35,050 bases of DNA from Candidatus Elulimicrobium sp. (GTDB taxonomy: Bacteria > Omnitrophota > Gorgyraeia > Zapsychrales > Fredricksoniimonadaceae): positions 1 to 35,050 of the forward strand of contig DYOU01000013.1 of NCBI GenBank assembly GCA_020720365.1, given 5' to 3'. Position numbers and translations under genes: made by a program. Under the pieces are notes generated by a model. It worked only from the letters and a program-made list of their open reading frames with translations. It was not told where the DNA came from and did not search any database. This document shows positions 16,474-24,521 of the stretch, in pieces (the first letter of the stretch is position 1; every line of letters starts with the position of its first letter).

Positions 16474-17022
16474 TTACCCCATTTCAACAACTAATTCAGG
16501 ATCATACTGATCACGTAATACATTCTGGATCGCATATAAAGTACCCATCGCCGCATGAGGACAACAACCACAAGCACCCTGATAACTAATCGTAAGAGTT
16601 TTACCATCAAGGCTAATGATCTGGAGATCCCCGCCATCACGCTGCAGAGCTGGACGGATCGTCCCATCAAGGATCTGTTCAATCTTCTGTATATCATTGC
16701 CAAACTGTACAACCGGTTTAAGCCCGTCAGCAGCATCAAAATCAGGATTATGATCCACAATATTCTTCATAATAACATTCGTCACTTCTCGCTCAAGAGA
16801 ACTCCAATCGGCCGAACCATCCTGTGTCACTGTAATAAAATGACTCGAGAAATATACTTCCGTTACTCCTTTTAAAGATAAAATTGATGCCCCTATAACA
16901 TTCTTCCCTGCATCAGCTCCCCGCTTAAATACAGCACTATCCTTACTTTTAACTATGGTATTAAGGACAAACTTTAAAGCATTTGGATTCGGTGTCGGTT
17001 GAACTGTTACTTTCTGATCCAT
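16474..17022 (-). CDS. Nfu-type Fe-S carrier (Nfu_N plus NifU C-terminal domain)
   Basis: The 182-residue protein has two domains. The Nfu_N domain begins VQPTPNPNALKFVLNTIV (about residues 6-23). The C-terminal NifU-like domain has IRPALQRDGGDLQIISLDG and GACGCCPHAAMGTLYAIQNVL with the C-x2-C cluster site (CGCC). Such proteins carry [4Fe-4S] clusters from the SUF scaffold to targets. It is the first gene of the SUF operon, behind an AAGGAG ribosome binding site. Putting nfu ahead of the regulator means it responds to the same operator. Confidence 0.93.
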   Translation of the reverse strand: MDQKVTVQPTPNPNALKFVLNTIVKSKDSAVFKRGADAGKNVIGASILSLKGVTEVYFSSHFITVTQDGSADWSSLEREVTNVIMKNIVDHNPDFDAADGLKPVVQFGNDIQKIEQILDGTIRPALQRDGGDLQIISLDGKTLTISYQGACGCCPHAAMGTLYAIQNVLRDQYDPELVVEMG

Positions 17023-17050
17023 AAATAACTCCTTGTGTAGTTTTAATATT

Positions 17051-17075
17051 AATTAAGTTAATATATAACTTAATT
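17051..17075. promoter_or_regulatory. Perfect palindrome: likely Rrf2 operator of the SUF operon
   Basis: Arms AATTAAGTTA (17051-17060) and TAACTTAATT (17066-17075) are perfect inverted repeats around a 5-bp centre. The site covers the -10 box and the start of the spacer of the SUF promoter, the expected place for a repressor. The only candidate regulator nearby is the Rrf2 protein encoded second in the operon. Binding is inferred. Confidence 0.72.
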
Positions 17076-17088
17076 CAACGTCCGTCAA
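17060..17088 (-). promoter_or_regulatory. Sigma70-type promoter of the SUF operon
   Basis: On the minus strand TTGACG (plus 17083-17088) and TATATT (plus 17060-17065) are separated by 17 bp, close to consensus. It lies 38 bp upstream of the nfu ATG, which has AAGGAG as its ribosome binding site. The -10 box lies inside the palindrome. Confidence 0.75.
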
Positions 17089-17141
17089 TGAAAGTCTTAA
17101 AAAAGATTACTTAAACCTGGGATTATGTAATAATAATCGCA

Positions 17142-17588
17142 ATGAAATTCCCTAAACGCATCGGATACAAAGTCTACTTCTTTATTTTCAGCTGGCTATG
17201 CCTCGACGGCCTTGTGTCTTTATTCACCCCGGAGGCTGATGTATATACGTATTACCACACCTTAACTACTCTTTACCCCCGCGCTTCAATCATGTACATT
17301 CTAGCTATTACAAAGTCTATCATCAACATGATCTGCCTTGTGCCATTATTCAGTTTTGCTTTCAAGAAAGATTTACATTGGGGAAAATTCTTAAGATCAC
17401 TCTTCTTCCTACGTATCGCCGCTGATCTGACAGGACAAAACTATGAATGGCAGTCCATCAAGTCTCTTTCTCATGCCGAATCACTACTCCCATTTCTTGC
17501 AGTCGGTATATGGGTAGGAATTTCTTATTTATCTTATAAAGCGCACTATATTTGCGCTTTTGAGAAAACGTCAACCATGCCAGCCTGA
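17142..17588 (+). CDS. Small multi-pass membrane protein, function unknown
   Basis: I do not recognise this 148-residue protein. It looks like a membrane protein with about three to four hydrophobic segments: residues about 11-28 (VYFFIFSWLCLDGLVSLF), 49-73 (SIMYILAITKSIINMICLVPLF), a weaker one near 86-97, and 115-135 (LLPFLAVGIWVGISYLSYKA). The N-terminus is positively charged (KFPKRIGYK). It is transcribed away from the SUF operon across about 120 bp and convergently with the nitroreductase. No usual signal peptidase site is seen. Confidence 0.7.
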   Translation: MKFPKRIGYKVYFFIFSWLCLDGLVSLFTPEADVYTYYHTLTTLYPRASIMYILAITKSIINMICLVPLFSFAFKKDLHWGKFLRSLFFLRIAADLTGQNYEWQSIKSLSHAESLLPFLAVGIWVGISYLSYKAHYICAFEKTSTMPA

Positions 17589-17654
17589 CAATCCCAAGAT
17601 TCTTTCTTACAGATCATATGTCCGATAAATTTGTATAAAGAAAAAAGAAGCTGA

Positions 17655-18194
17655 CTACCGCCACTTGTTCCAAAACAAACGTGCAGGATCAAACTTGTCA
17701 CGAGGTTTATCTTCACCAGTTGGATATCCAATAGCAATCACACACAATGGCATGACATTCTCAGGTATCCCCAAAGCTTCTTTAACAAAAGCTACCCGTT
17801 CAAGGCGCGGATAGGCAGCTGTCCAACAAGAACCAAGCCCCAAAGAATATGCCGCCAACAAAATATTCTCTACCGCTGCCGAACAATCCTGAACCCAATA
17901 ATCAATAGCTGTTCCACCATGAGCCTGTGTCAGATCACTGGCTACAATGATCGCATGTTTAGCTGTAATCAACATCTTTGCATACGGAAGGCCTTTTGCT
18001 AACCTAACGATCATTCCCTCGTCATCAACCGCAATAAAAAACCAGTGCCGGGTGTCTCGTGAAGAAGGTGCAGCCATTCCTGCGCGGACAAGGATTTCAA
18101 GATGGGCACGAGAAACTTGTTTGCCCGTAAAACGACGAATACTCCGTCGATTCTGAATAGCTTCAAGCACTGAATTTAAAGGCATATAATTCAT
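17655..18194 (-). CDS. Nitroreductase-family FMN oxidoreductase
   Basis: This 179-residue protein has the nitroreductase fold markers: AIQNRRSIRRFTGKQV (residues 12-27), AGMAAPSSRDTRHWFFIAV (FMN phosphate and ring contact) and AAVENILLAAYSLGLGSCW (about 105-123), ending with CVIAIGYPTGEDKPRDKFD. Family members reduce nitro compounds, quinones or flavins with NAD(P)H. The substrate is not predictable. Its ATG follows directly on the stop of the acyl-CoA synthetase gene (TAG-ATG), so the two are translated together; ATG four codons in is an alternative start. Confidence 0.9.
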   Translation of the reverse strand: MNYMPLNSVLEAIQNRRSIRRFTGKQVSRAHLEILVRAGMAAPSSRDTRHWFFIAVDDEGMIVRLAKGLPYAKMLITAKHAIIVASDLTQAHGGTAIDYWVQDCSAAVENILLAAYSLGLGSCWTAAYPRLERVAFVKEALGIPENVMPLCVIAIGYPTGEDKPRDKFDPARLFWNKWR

Positions 18195-20309
18195 CTAAAT
18201 AATAATACGCGCATCCACCGCGTACGAGCCATCTTTATTAGTGATCAAAGGATTAATATCCACTTCTTTCACATGTTGGGAAATCTTCTGAATAGCCATT
18301 AAAGTCTTAATAATTGACTCCTTATGCGCACCTTGACCTCTATAACCATCCAGAAGCTTCTTGGCCTTGATCTCACCAACTAATCGATGAGCTTCACTCT
18401 CATTAAAAGGCACGATCCGAAATGATACATCTTTTAAGACTTCAACAAATATACCGCCCAATCCAAACATTACAGCAGGACCGAATTGAGGATCCTTATT
18501 CATACCAACGATACACTGAACACCATCTACCATCTGGCACAAATTAACACCTAATAAATCAGCCTTTGGCGCATTTTTCTTTACCGTTTCCATCATTTGA
18601 GCAAACCTGGCTTTAAGATCTTCAGCATTTTTAATATTCAAGATAACGCCACCAACGTCAGACTTATGAATAATATCCACCGAAGCGATCTTCATCGCGA
18701 TCGGATACATTTTCTTCTCTTCTGCCACCTTCACCGCTTCATCTGCTGTTGTCGCAAAACCCCACTTGGGCATAGGAACACCACAAAGTTCAAGTACCTG
18801 TCGAGACTCATGTTCAAGCAGGAATGTGCGCCCTTCCCTACGAACAGCCTCGATCAATTCCAGTGCTTTAGCCGGAATTTCAGGATTCTTAACTTTTTCT
18901 TTCGGCCGTAAAGATATTTCTTTCCATGTATACAATGACTTTAACCCTGAAACAGCTTCACGAACTTCTGTCATTGCCGGAATCTGATTCTCATTGAGGA
19001 TCTGAATAGCTTGACGAGAACGCTCCCCACCTACCATAGTCACAACGATCGGTTTATTGCGTTTGACAGCATTATATTCTTCAACAATAGCCTTGGCGAC
19101 CTGCACAGGATCTGTAACAGCTGTTTCGCAATAAAGAACGATCAAAGACTTGATCTTATCTTCCGTTAACGCAATATGAACCGCCTTACGATAACTTTCA
19201 CAGCCACCGCCGCCAGTCACATCAATAGGATTCTTGGTGCTGCCAAATTCAGGCATCGTTGAACGGAACTTCTCTTCCAACCAGACAGGATCTTCCAGAA
19301 GCTTCAACCCTGAATTCTCACACTCATCGGTAGCACTCACACCAATACCACCACCATTTGTAATAATGACCGTCTCATCCCCTTGAGGCATCGGCATTGA
19401 CATAACTGTTGCCGCACCAAACGCCTGCGTGAATGTTTTAGCACGCATCATTCCCAACTGATTAAAAACAGCAGAGTAAATCTTATCTGACCCGGAAAGC
19501 GATCCTGTATGTGATGCCGCCGCCTGAGCCCCTCGCTGAGAAGAGCCGGACTTCAGGATAACCACAGGCTTACGAACCTTGGTCGTCATAAATTTACGAC
19601 CATCCTTGATGCCTTCCATGTAAATCAGAATAACACTGACATTGGGATCATCGTTAAAGTACTCAATCAGCTCTTTCTCTCCAATGTCCGCTTTATTCCC
19701 AAGACTAACTACCGCTGCAAGCCCGATCTTTTCCATCATTGTCCATCCCATCAAAGAGATAGCCAAAGCTCCGCTCTGAGAAACAAAAGCGATCTTACCA
19801 GGAGTAACATTTGTCGGTCCAAAAGAGGCATTTAAATTCGCCGGAGTATAAACAAACCCAAATGTATTCGGACCAAGTAAAGCAATATCGTTCTTATCTG
19901 CAAAGTCTTTTAATGCCTGCTCTTCTTTAACTTTCCCGATCTCAGAGAAACCTGACGTGATGATAACCGTGCCCTTAACATTCTTTTGCGCACATTCTTT
20001 CAAAACACCTTCAACTAACGGAGCAGGAACCGCAATAACAGCAAAATCCACATCTCCGGGAATATCCAATAATGACGTAAAGCAAGGAACTCCCAAGATC
20101 TCCTTTGCTTTCTTATTAATAGGATAAATCTTTCCCTTAAAACCATTCTGAACGACATTATTCAAAATCTGATATCCGACCTTACCCGGTTCCGATGAAG
20201 CACCAACAATAGCCACCGTCTTTGGATTAAAGATCTTTTTCAAGTTCTGAACTTTTACCCGAGCATCTACAGCTGAATCTCCACATTCACAACATGCTTC
20301 ACCTGACAT
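18195..20309 (-). CDS. Acetate/acyl-CoA ligase (ADP-forming), fused alpha-beta
   Basis: The roughly 704-residue protein converts acetyl-CoA (or another acyl-CoA), ADP and phosphate to acetate, CoA and ATP. The N-terminal CoA-binding Rossmann domain has TVAIVGASSEPGKVGYQILN (residues 31-50). The ligase domain has the phospho-His H267 in AASHTGSLSG. The C-terminal ATP-grasp half has YPIAMKIASVDIIHKSDVGG and VDINPLI. I start at MSGEACC (20309), which has GAAGG at good spacing; an ATG six codons earlier has none. The N-terminal EACCECG stretch is Cys-rich. It follows PFOR by about 35 bp. Confidence 0.93.
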   Translation of the reverse strand: MSGEACCECGDSAVDARVKVQNLKKIFNPKTVAIVGASSEPGKVGYQILNNVVQNGFKGKIYPINKKAKEILGVPCFTSLLDIPGDVDFAVIAVPAPLVEGVLKECAQKNVKGTVIITSGFSEIGKVKEEQALKDFADKNDIALLGPNTFGFVYTPANLNASFGPTNVTPGKIAFVSQSGALAISLMGWTMMEKIGLAAVVSLGNKADIGEKELIEYFNDDPNVSVILIYMEGIKDGRKFMTTKVRKPVVILKSGSSQRGAQAAASHTGSLSGSDKIYSAVFNQLGMMRAKTFTQAFGAATVMSMPMPQGDETVIITNGGGIGVSATDECENSGLKLLEDPVWLEEKFRSTMPEFGSTKNPIDVTGGGGCESYRKAVHIALTEDKIKSLIVLYCETAVTDPVQVAKAIVEEYNAVKRNKPIVVTMVGGERSRQAIQILNENQIPAMTEVREAVSGLKSLYTWKEISLRPKEKVKNPEIPAKALELIEAVRREGRTFLLEHESRQVLELCGVPMPKWGFATTADEAVKVAEEKKMYPIAMKIASVDIIHKSDVGGVILNIKNAEDLKARFAQMMETVKKNAPKADLLGVNLCQMVDGVQCIVGMNKDPQFGPAVMFGLGGIFVEVLKDVSFRIVPFNESEAHRLVGEIKAKKLLDGYRGQGAHKESIIKTLMAIQKISQHVKEVDINPLITNKDGSYAVDARIII

Positions 20310-20344
20310 AAAAAGGCCTTCTTTCATTTATATAAGAAATTATA

Positions 20345-23300
20345 TTAAGACTGTACCGTTTTTGCTCCTGCCGCAACCTGTGCCGCAAGCGTCTCGTAAG
20401 CTGCCCATTTCTGATCGATATCCTGCTGCCCTAACTGGATCAAACGCTCGGCCTCTGCCGGATTCGTCTTCTGAAGGATCTTAAACCTCTGCTGACGATT
20501 AGCCTCATCTTTAAAAGACATCTTAGGAGCCGCTGAATCTAACGTAAGAGGATTCTTCCCTTCTTTAATTAAAGAAGGATTATAACGGAAAAGCGGCCAA
20601 TGACCAGAATCCACAGCCATCTTCTGTTCCGTTAACCCCCCGGCCATCGTGATACCATGTGCAATACAATGACTGTAGGCAATAATCAACGATGCTCCGG
20701 GATATTTCTCAGCCTCTGTAATCGCTTTGACAGTCTGATCATCTTTTGCGCCCAAGGCAACAGTAGCGACATATACATGTCCATATGTCATCATAATACG
20801 CGCAAGGTCTTTCTTGGGTAAACACTTACCAGACGCCGCAAACTTGGCTACCGCACCTCTAGGAGTAGACTTGGAGGCCTGTCCTCCAGTATTCGAATAC
20901 ACCTCAGTATCAAGCACCATTACATTCACATTACGGCCTTGAGCTAAAACATGATCCAAACCGCCGAAACCAATATCATAGGCCCAACCATCTCCACCGA
21001 AAATCCAAACACTCTTCTTAACAAGATAATCAGCCAAAGATAATAAATGCTTCGCATCTGAACTATTAACACTGCTGATCTTCGATTTCAAAAGAGCAAT
21101 ACGTTTACGCTGTTCAAATATCAAAGCCTCTTCAGATTGATCTGCCCCAATAATAGCACTCACTAATTCAGTACCGATAACACCTTCCATTCTCTTTACC
21201 AACTCAATAGCATGAACTTCCTTCTTATCGATCGCAATACGAAAACCAAGCCCGAACTCAGCATTATCTTCAAATAAGGAATTCGACCAGGCCGGCCCCC
21301 TACCTTCATGATTCTTGCTATAAGGTGTTGTTGGAAGATTGCCCCCATAGATAGATGTACAACCTGTTGCGTTCGCGATCACCGCACGATCACCAAATAA
21401 CTGAGTAACTAGTTTGATATACGGTGTTTCTCCACACCCCGCACAGGCCCCAGAAAACTCAAACAGCGGCTGCAGAAACTGAACCCCACGTACTGTGTTC
21501 TGCTTAACTTTAGAACGGTCAACATCAGGTAAATTAAAGAAAAACTCCCAATTCCTGGCTTCCTGTTCACGAATAGGCAGGATCGGAGTCATATTGATCG
21601 CTTTTTTCGACGGATCTTTTTTGCTCTTTGCCGGACACGCGGAAACACACACACCACAACCTGTGCAATCCTCAGCAGCAACCTGAATACGGAAAAGCTG
21701 ACCGGCGAATTCCTTATCCTTTGCAGGGGCTGTAACAAACGAATCTGACGCTCCCTTCAAATTAACGGGATCAATGATCTTACTACGAATAACAGCATGC
21801 GGACAAACCATAACGCACTTACCGCATTGAATACATGTTTCTGAATCCCAAGTAGGACACTCAAGGGCAATGCAACGCTTCTCAAAACGGGTTGTACCTG
21901 TCGGATAGGTCCCATCAACCGGCATTTTACTAACAGGAAGTAGATCTCCTCGACCGGCAATGATCTCTGAAGTGATCGTCTTAACAAACTCCGTTGGATC
22001 TCCTGAAACAGGCGATTTTAACTCGATCGCACTTGTCACTGCAGCTGGAACTTTAACTTCATGAAGATTGGCTATTGTTGTATCAACAGCCTTGAAATTC
22101 TGAGCTACAACGTCCGCGCCCTTTTTCCCATAAGCCTTCTCGATCGATTTTTTAATCTGGGCAATGGCTTCTTCTCTGGGTAATACCCCCGAAATAACAA
22201 AGAAACATGTCTGCATGATCGTGTTAATACGCCCCCCCATCCCCGTCTCATGCGCAACAGCATAGGCATCGATCACATAAAACTTAAGTTTCCGGGAAAT
22301 AATATGCTCTTGCGTCACGCGTGTCAAATGATCCCATACCTGATCGGTAGAATACTGACTGTTTAATAAAAAAACTGCCCCTTCAGCAGCATCTTTAAGA
22401 ACATCATATCTCTCCAGGAAAACAAACTGGTGACACCCAATAAAATTAGCATTACCAATAAGATACGGAGCTCTTATCGGATTTGGCCCAAACCTCAAAT
22501 GAGAAAAAGTCATCGAACCAGACTTCTTTGAATCGTAAACAAAGTATCCCTGGCCATAATTTGATGTATTTTCACTAATAATCTTGATCGTAGCCTTATT
22601 TGCACCCACCGTACCGTCAGCTCCCAGGCCATAAAACAAACAACAAACGCTCTTTGGATCCTCAATAATAAAAGAATCATCAATCGTCAAGCTGGTATGC
22701 GTCACATCATCATTGATACCTACAGTAAAATGATTCTTGGGTGACCCCTTTTTCATTTCATCAAAAACAGCTTTAACCATGGCTGGTGTAAATTCCTTCG
22801 AGGATAAACCATACCGTCCGCAAATAACTTTAGGTAAACAAGAAATACGCCCTTCCTGCTGAGCTTCAAACAAAGCATTAACAATATCCTGATAAAGAGG
22901 CTCACCGATCGAACCTGGCTCTTTTGTCCTGTCAAGAACAGCAAGCGTCTTGACCGACTTTGGAAGTGCCATCACAAAATGTTTAATCGAAAAAGGACGA
23001 TATAATCGAACCACAATCAATCCAACTTTTTCACCTTTTTTAATAAGATTATCAATCGTCGTCTGAATCGTCTCACAAGAAGAACCCATGGCAACAATAA
23101 CATGCTCCGCATCCGCCGATCCATAATAATCAAACAAATTATATTGACGGCCTACAAGCTTGGCAAATTTATTCATCGTTTCTTGAACAATGTCCGGACA
23201 CTTAATATAAAACGGATTCACTGTCTCACGTCCCTGGAAATAAACATCTGGATTTTGTGCTGTTCCACGGATAAAAGGAGCATCTGGCGTAAGAGCACGA

Positions 23301-23914
23301 TTCCTATGTGCAATAACCAGATCGTCCGAGATCATTGCTTTAATATCAGATTCGTCCAGAAGTTCAATCTTAGCAACTTCATGAGATGTGCGAAATCCAT
23401 CAAAAAAATGAAGAAAAGGCACCCTTGCCTCTAAAGTTGCTGTATGGGCAATCAGGGCCATATCCATAACCTCTTGAACACTGGCTGATGCGAGCATAGC
23501 AAATCCCGTCTGACGAACAGACATAACATCAGAGTGGTCGCCGAAGATCGACAACGCTTGCGTTGCCAACGAGCGTGCAGAAACATGAAAGACAGTAGCG
23601 GTTAATTCCCCCGCAATCTTGTACATGTTCGGAATTTTCAACAATAAACCCTGTGAAGCCGTGAACGTCGTCGTCATTGCTCCTGTTTGCAACGCACCAT
23701 GAACTGTCCCTGCAGCACCTCCCTCAGACTGCATCTCCTGAATCGAAGGCACAGACCCCCAAATATTCTTTAAACCAGCCGCTGACCATTCATCCGCTAA
23801 TTCACCCATGGTTGAAGACGGAGTGATCGGATAAATAGCCGCAACATCGCTGACCCTGTAAGCAACATATGCCGCCGCTTCATTCCCATCCAATGTATAC
23901 ACCTTACGTGCCAT
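20345..23914 (-). CDS. nifJ: Pyruvate:ferredoxin (flavodoxin) oxidoreductase
   Basis: This 1189-residue homodimeric-type PFOR oxidises pyruvate with CoA to acetyl-CoA and CO2, reducing ferredoxin. Domain order: N-terminal pyrimidine-binding domain with YPITPSSTMGELADEW (residues 28-43), domain II around 260-400, an EKR-type domain with gamma-like region around 420-650, and two [4Fe-4S] motifs CIQCGKCVMVCP (about 690) and CTGCGVCVSACP (about 748). The TPP-binding domain near the C-terminus has ACAGCGETPY and GDGWAYDIGFGGLDHVLAQG (about 972-991). AAAGGGAG precedes the ATG. The enzyme is oxygen-sensitive and anaerobe-typical. Confidence 0.96.
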   Translation of the reverse strand: MARKVYTLDGNEAAAYVAYRVSDVAAIYPITPSSTMGELADEWSAAGLKNIWGSVPSIQEMQSEGGAAGTVHGALQTGAMTTTFTASQGLLLKIPNMYKIAGELTATVFHVSARSLATQALSIFGDHSDVMSVRQTGFAMLASASVQEVMDMALIAHTATLEARVPFLHFFDGFRTSHEVAKIELLDESDIKAMISDDLVIAHRNRALTPDAPFIRGTAQNPDVYFQGRETVNPFYIKCPDIVQETMNKFAKLVGRQYNLFDYYGSADAEHVIVAMGSSCETIQTTIDNLIKKGEKVGLIVVRLYRPFSIKHFVMALPKSVKTLAVLDRTKEPGSIGEPLYQDIVNALFEAQQEGRISCLPKVICGRYGLSSKEFTPAMVKAVFDEMKKGSPKNHFTVGINDDVTHTSLTIDDSFIIEDPKSVCCLFYGLGADGTVGANKATIKIISENTSNYGQGYFVYDSKKSGSMTFSHLRFGPNPIRAPYLIGNANFIGCHQFVFLERYDVLKDAAEGAVFLLNSQYSTDQVWDHLTRVTQEHIISRKLKFYVIDAYAVAHETGMGGRINTIMQTCFFVISGVLPREEAIAQIKKSIEKAYGKKGADVVAQNFKAVDTTIANLHEVKVPAAVTSAIELKSPVSGDPTEFVKTITSEIIAGRGDLLPVSKMPVDGTYPTGTTRFEKRCIALECPTWDSETCIQCGKCVMVCPHAVIRSKIIDPVNLKGASDSFVTAPAKDKEFAGQLFRIQVAAEDCTGCGVCVSACPAKSKKDPSKKAINMTPILPIREQEARNWEFFFNLPDVDRSKVKQNTVRGVQFLQPLFEFSGACAGCGETPYIKLVTQLFGDRAVIANATGCTSIYGGNLPTTPYSKNHEGRGPAWSNSLFEDNAEFGLGFRIAIDKKEVHAIELVKRMEGVIGTELVSAIIGADQSEEALIFEQRKRIALLKSKISSVNSSDAKHLLSLADYLVKKSVWIFGGDGWAYDIGFGGLDHVLAQGRNVNVMVLDTEVYSNTGGQASKSTPRGAVAKFAASGKCLPKKDLARIMMTYGHVYVATVALGAKDDQTVKAITEAEKYPGASLIIAYSHCIAHGITMAGGLTEQKMAVDSGHWPLFRYNPSLIKEGKNPLTLDSAAPKMSFKDEANRQQRFKILQKTNPAEAERLIQLGQQDIDQKWAAYETLAAQVAAGAKTVQS

Positions 23915-24002
23915 AAATTAACTCCCTTTTCTTTTAATCTTTATCTCTAATATCCGATGACAAAAGCATCCCAAAATCTTATTTCTCTGCTTATAAAACA
24001 AT

Positions 24003-24026
24003 TACGCCCTGCAATCGCAGGGCGTA
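24003..24026. terminator. Perfect 10-bp hairpin, candidate intrinsic terminator
   Basis: TACGCCCTGC (24003-24012) pairs perfectly with GCAGGGCGTA (24017-24026) around a 4-nt loop. On the minus strand it is followed by ATTGTTTTAT, a T-rich but interrupted tail. It could end minus-strand transcription from the che-purU operon before nifJ. Confidence 0.55.
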
Positions 24027-24218
24027 TATTAGAAACAATACCTCTTGCCAATGACAAGAGAAGCAATGAATACCGATTTTTTATCTGAAATTAAATTGTT
24101 CATATTTATATATTAGAAATATGGCCCAGGAAGACTTTAAACGTTCAAATAATCATACACAATAATTTCGGAGTGTAAATAGTTTTCTAAAAAGTATGCC
24201 ATCCTGTTCACACCACAG
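24027..24218. other. AT-rich spacer with short inverted repeats, no gene seen
   Basis: This stretch has no credible reading frame. It contains CTCTTG/CAAGAG (24042-24047, 24055-24060) and TTCTAAAAAGT at 24185-24195, which is exactly the reverse complement of 24231-24241 inside the neighbouring element. It must also hold part of the nifJ upstream region, but I see no convincing promoter. Confidence 0.5.
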
Positions 24219-24508
24219 CTGTCCGGTAAAACTTTTTAGAACAGGGCGTATTGGAATTCGTTCATCTTGCCTGATAGATCTTACTGATCGTGCACGCAGA
24301 CAGCCGGAAGTTGTTCGTTAAAAATTCAAAAACATCCCCGTCCTCTTTATCGTAATAACGAATTAACCGCAGCTTCCGGAATAAATTTCAGCAGGTCAGA
24401 GATGAGCGTGTTAGAATGTGCCATAGGGGATCCTCCTCGGGTCATGGTTGTCTCAGCAACGCCATGTTACCACGATGGATGCGATCCTCTTGTTTTCTTA
24501 CCGGACAG
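24219..24508 (-). mobile_element. Internally deleted IS4-family (DUF4372-type) insertion sequence remnant
   Basis: The ends carry matching inverted repeats CTGTCCGGTAA (24219-24229) and TTACCGGACAG (24498-24508). Between them on the minus strand lie the first codons of a transposase behind AGGAGGATC, then a fragment of its C-terminal half, then a short open tail. At about 290 bp the element is a small part of a full IS of 1.3-1.5 kb. The upstream leader folds as a hairpin (24443-24466, CATGG-GTTG/CAAC-CATG). It cannot encode an active enzyme but could be moved in trans if a full copy exists elsewhere in the genome. Confidence 0.78.
24236..24424 (-). pseudogene. Transposase remnant, IS4 family with DUF4372 N-terminus
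   Basis: The minus strand starts ATG with MAHSNTLISDLLKFIPEAA, the typical N-terminus of DUF4372/IS4 transposases. In another frame it continues with YYDKEDGDVFEFLTNNF, then LSACTISKIYQAR and a stop. This matches the C-terminal region up to the Y-x2-R of the Y-R-E-K signature; the W, Glu and Lys that should follow are gone. A last piece, MNEFQYALF then stop, looks like the original C-terminus. So at least two internal deletions removed the whole catalytic core. Confidence 0.75.
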
Positions 24509-24521
24509 GTGTGTGTTCACA

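Noticed and set aside
24027-24110. Short minus-strand frame beginning MNNLISDKKSVF
   Set aside because: Only about 24 codons, no ribosome binding site, and it runs over the inverted repeat; no support as a gene.
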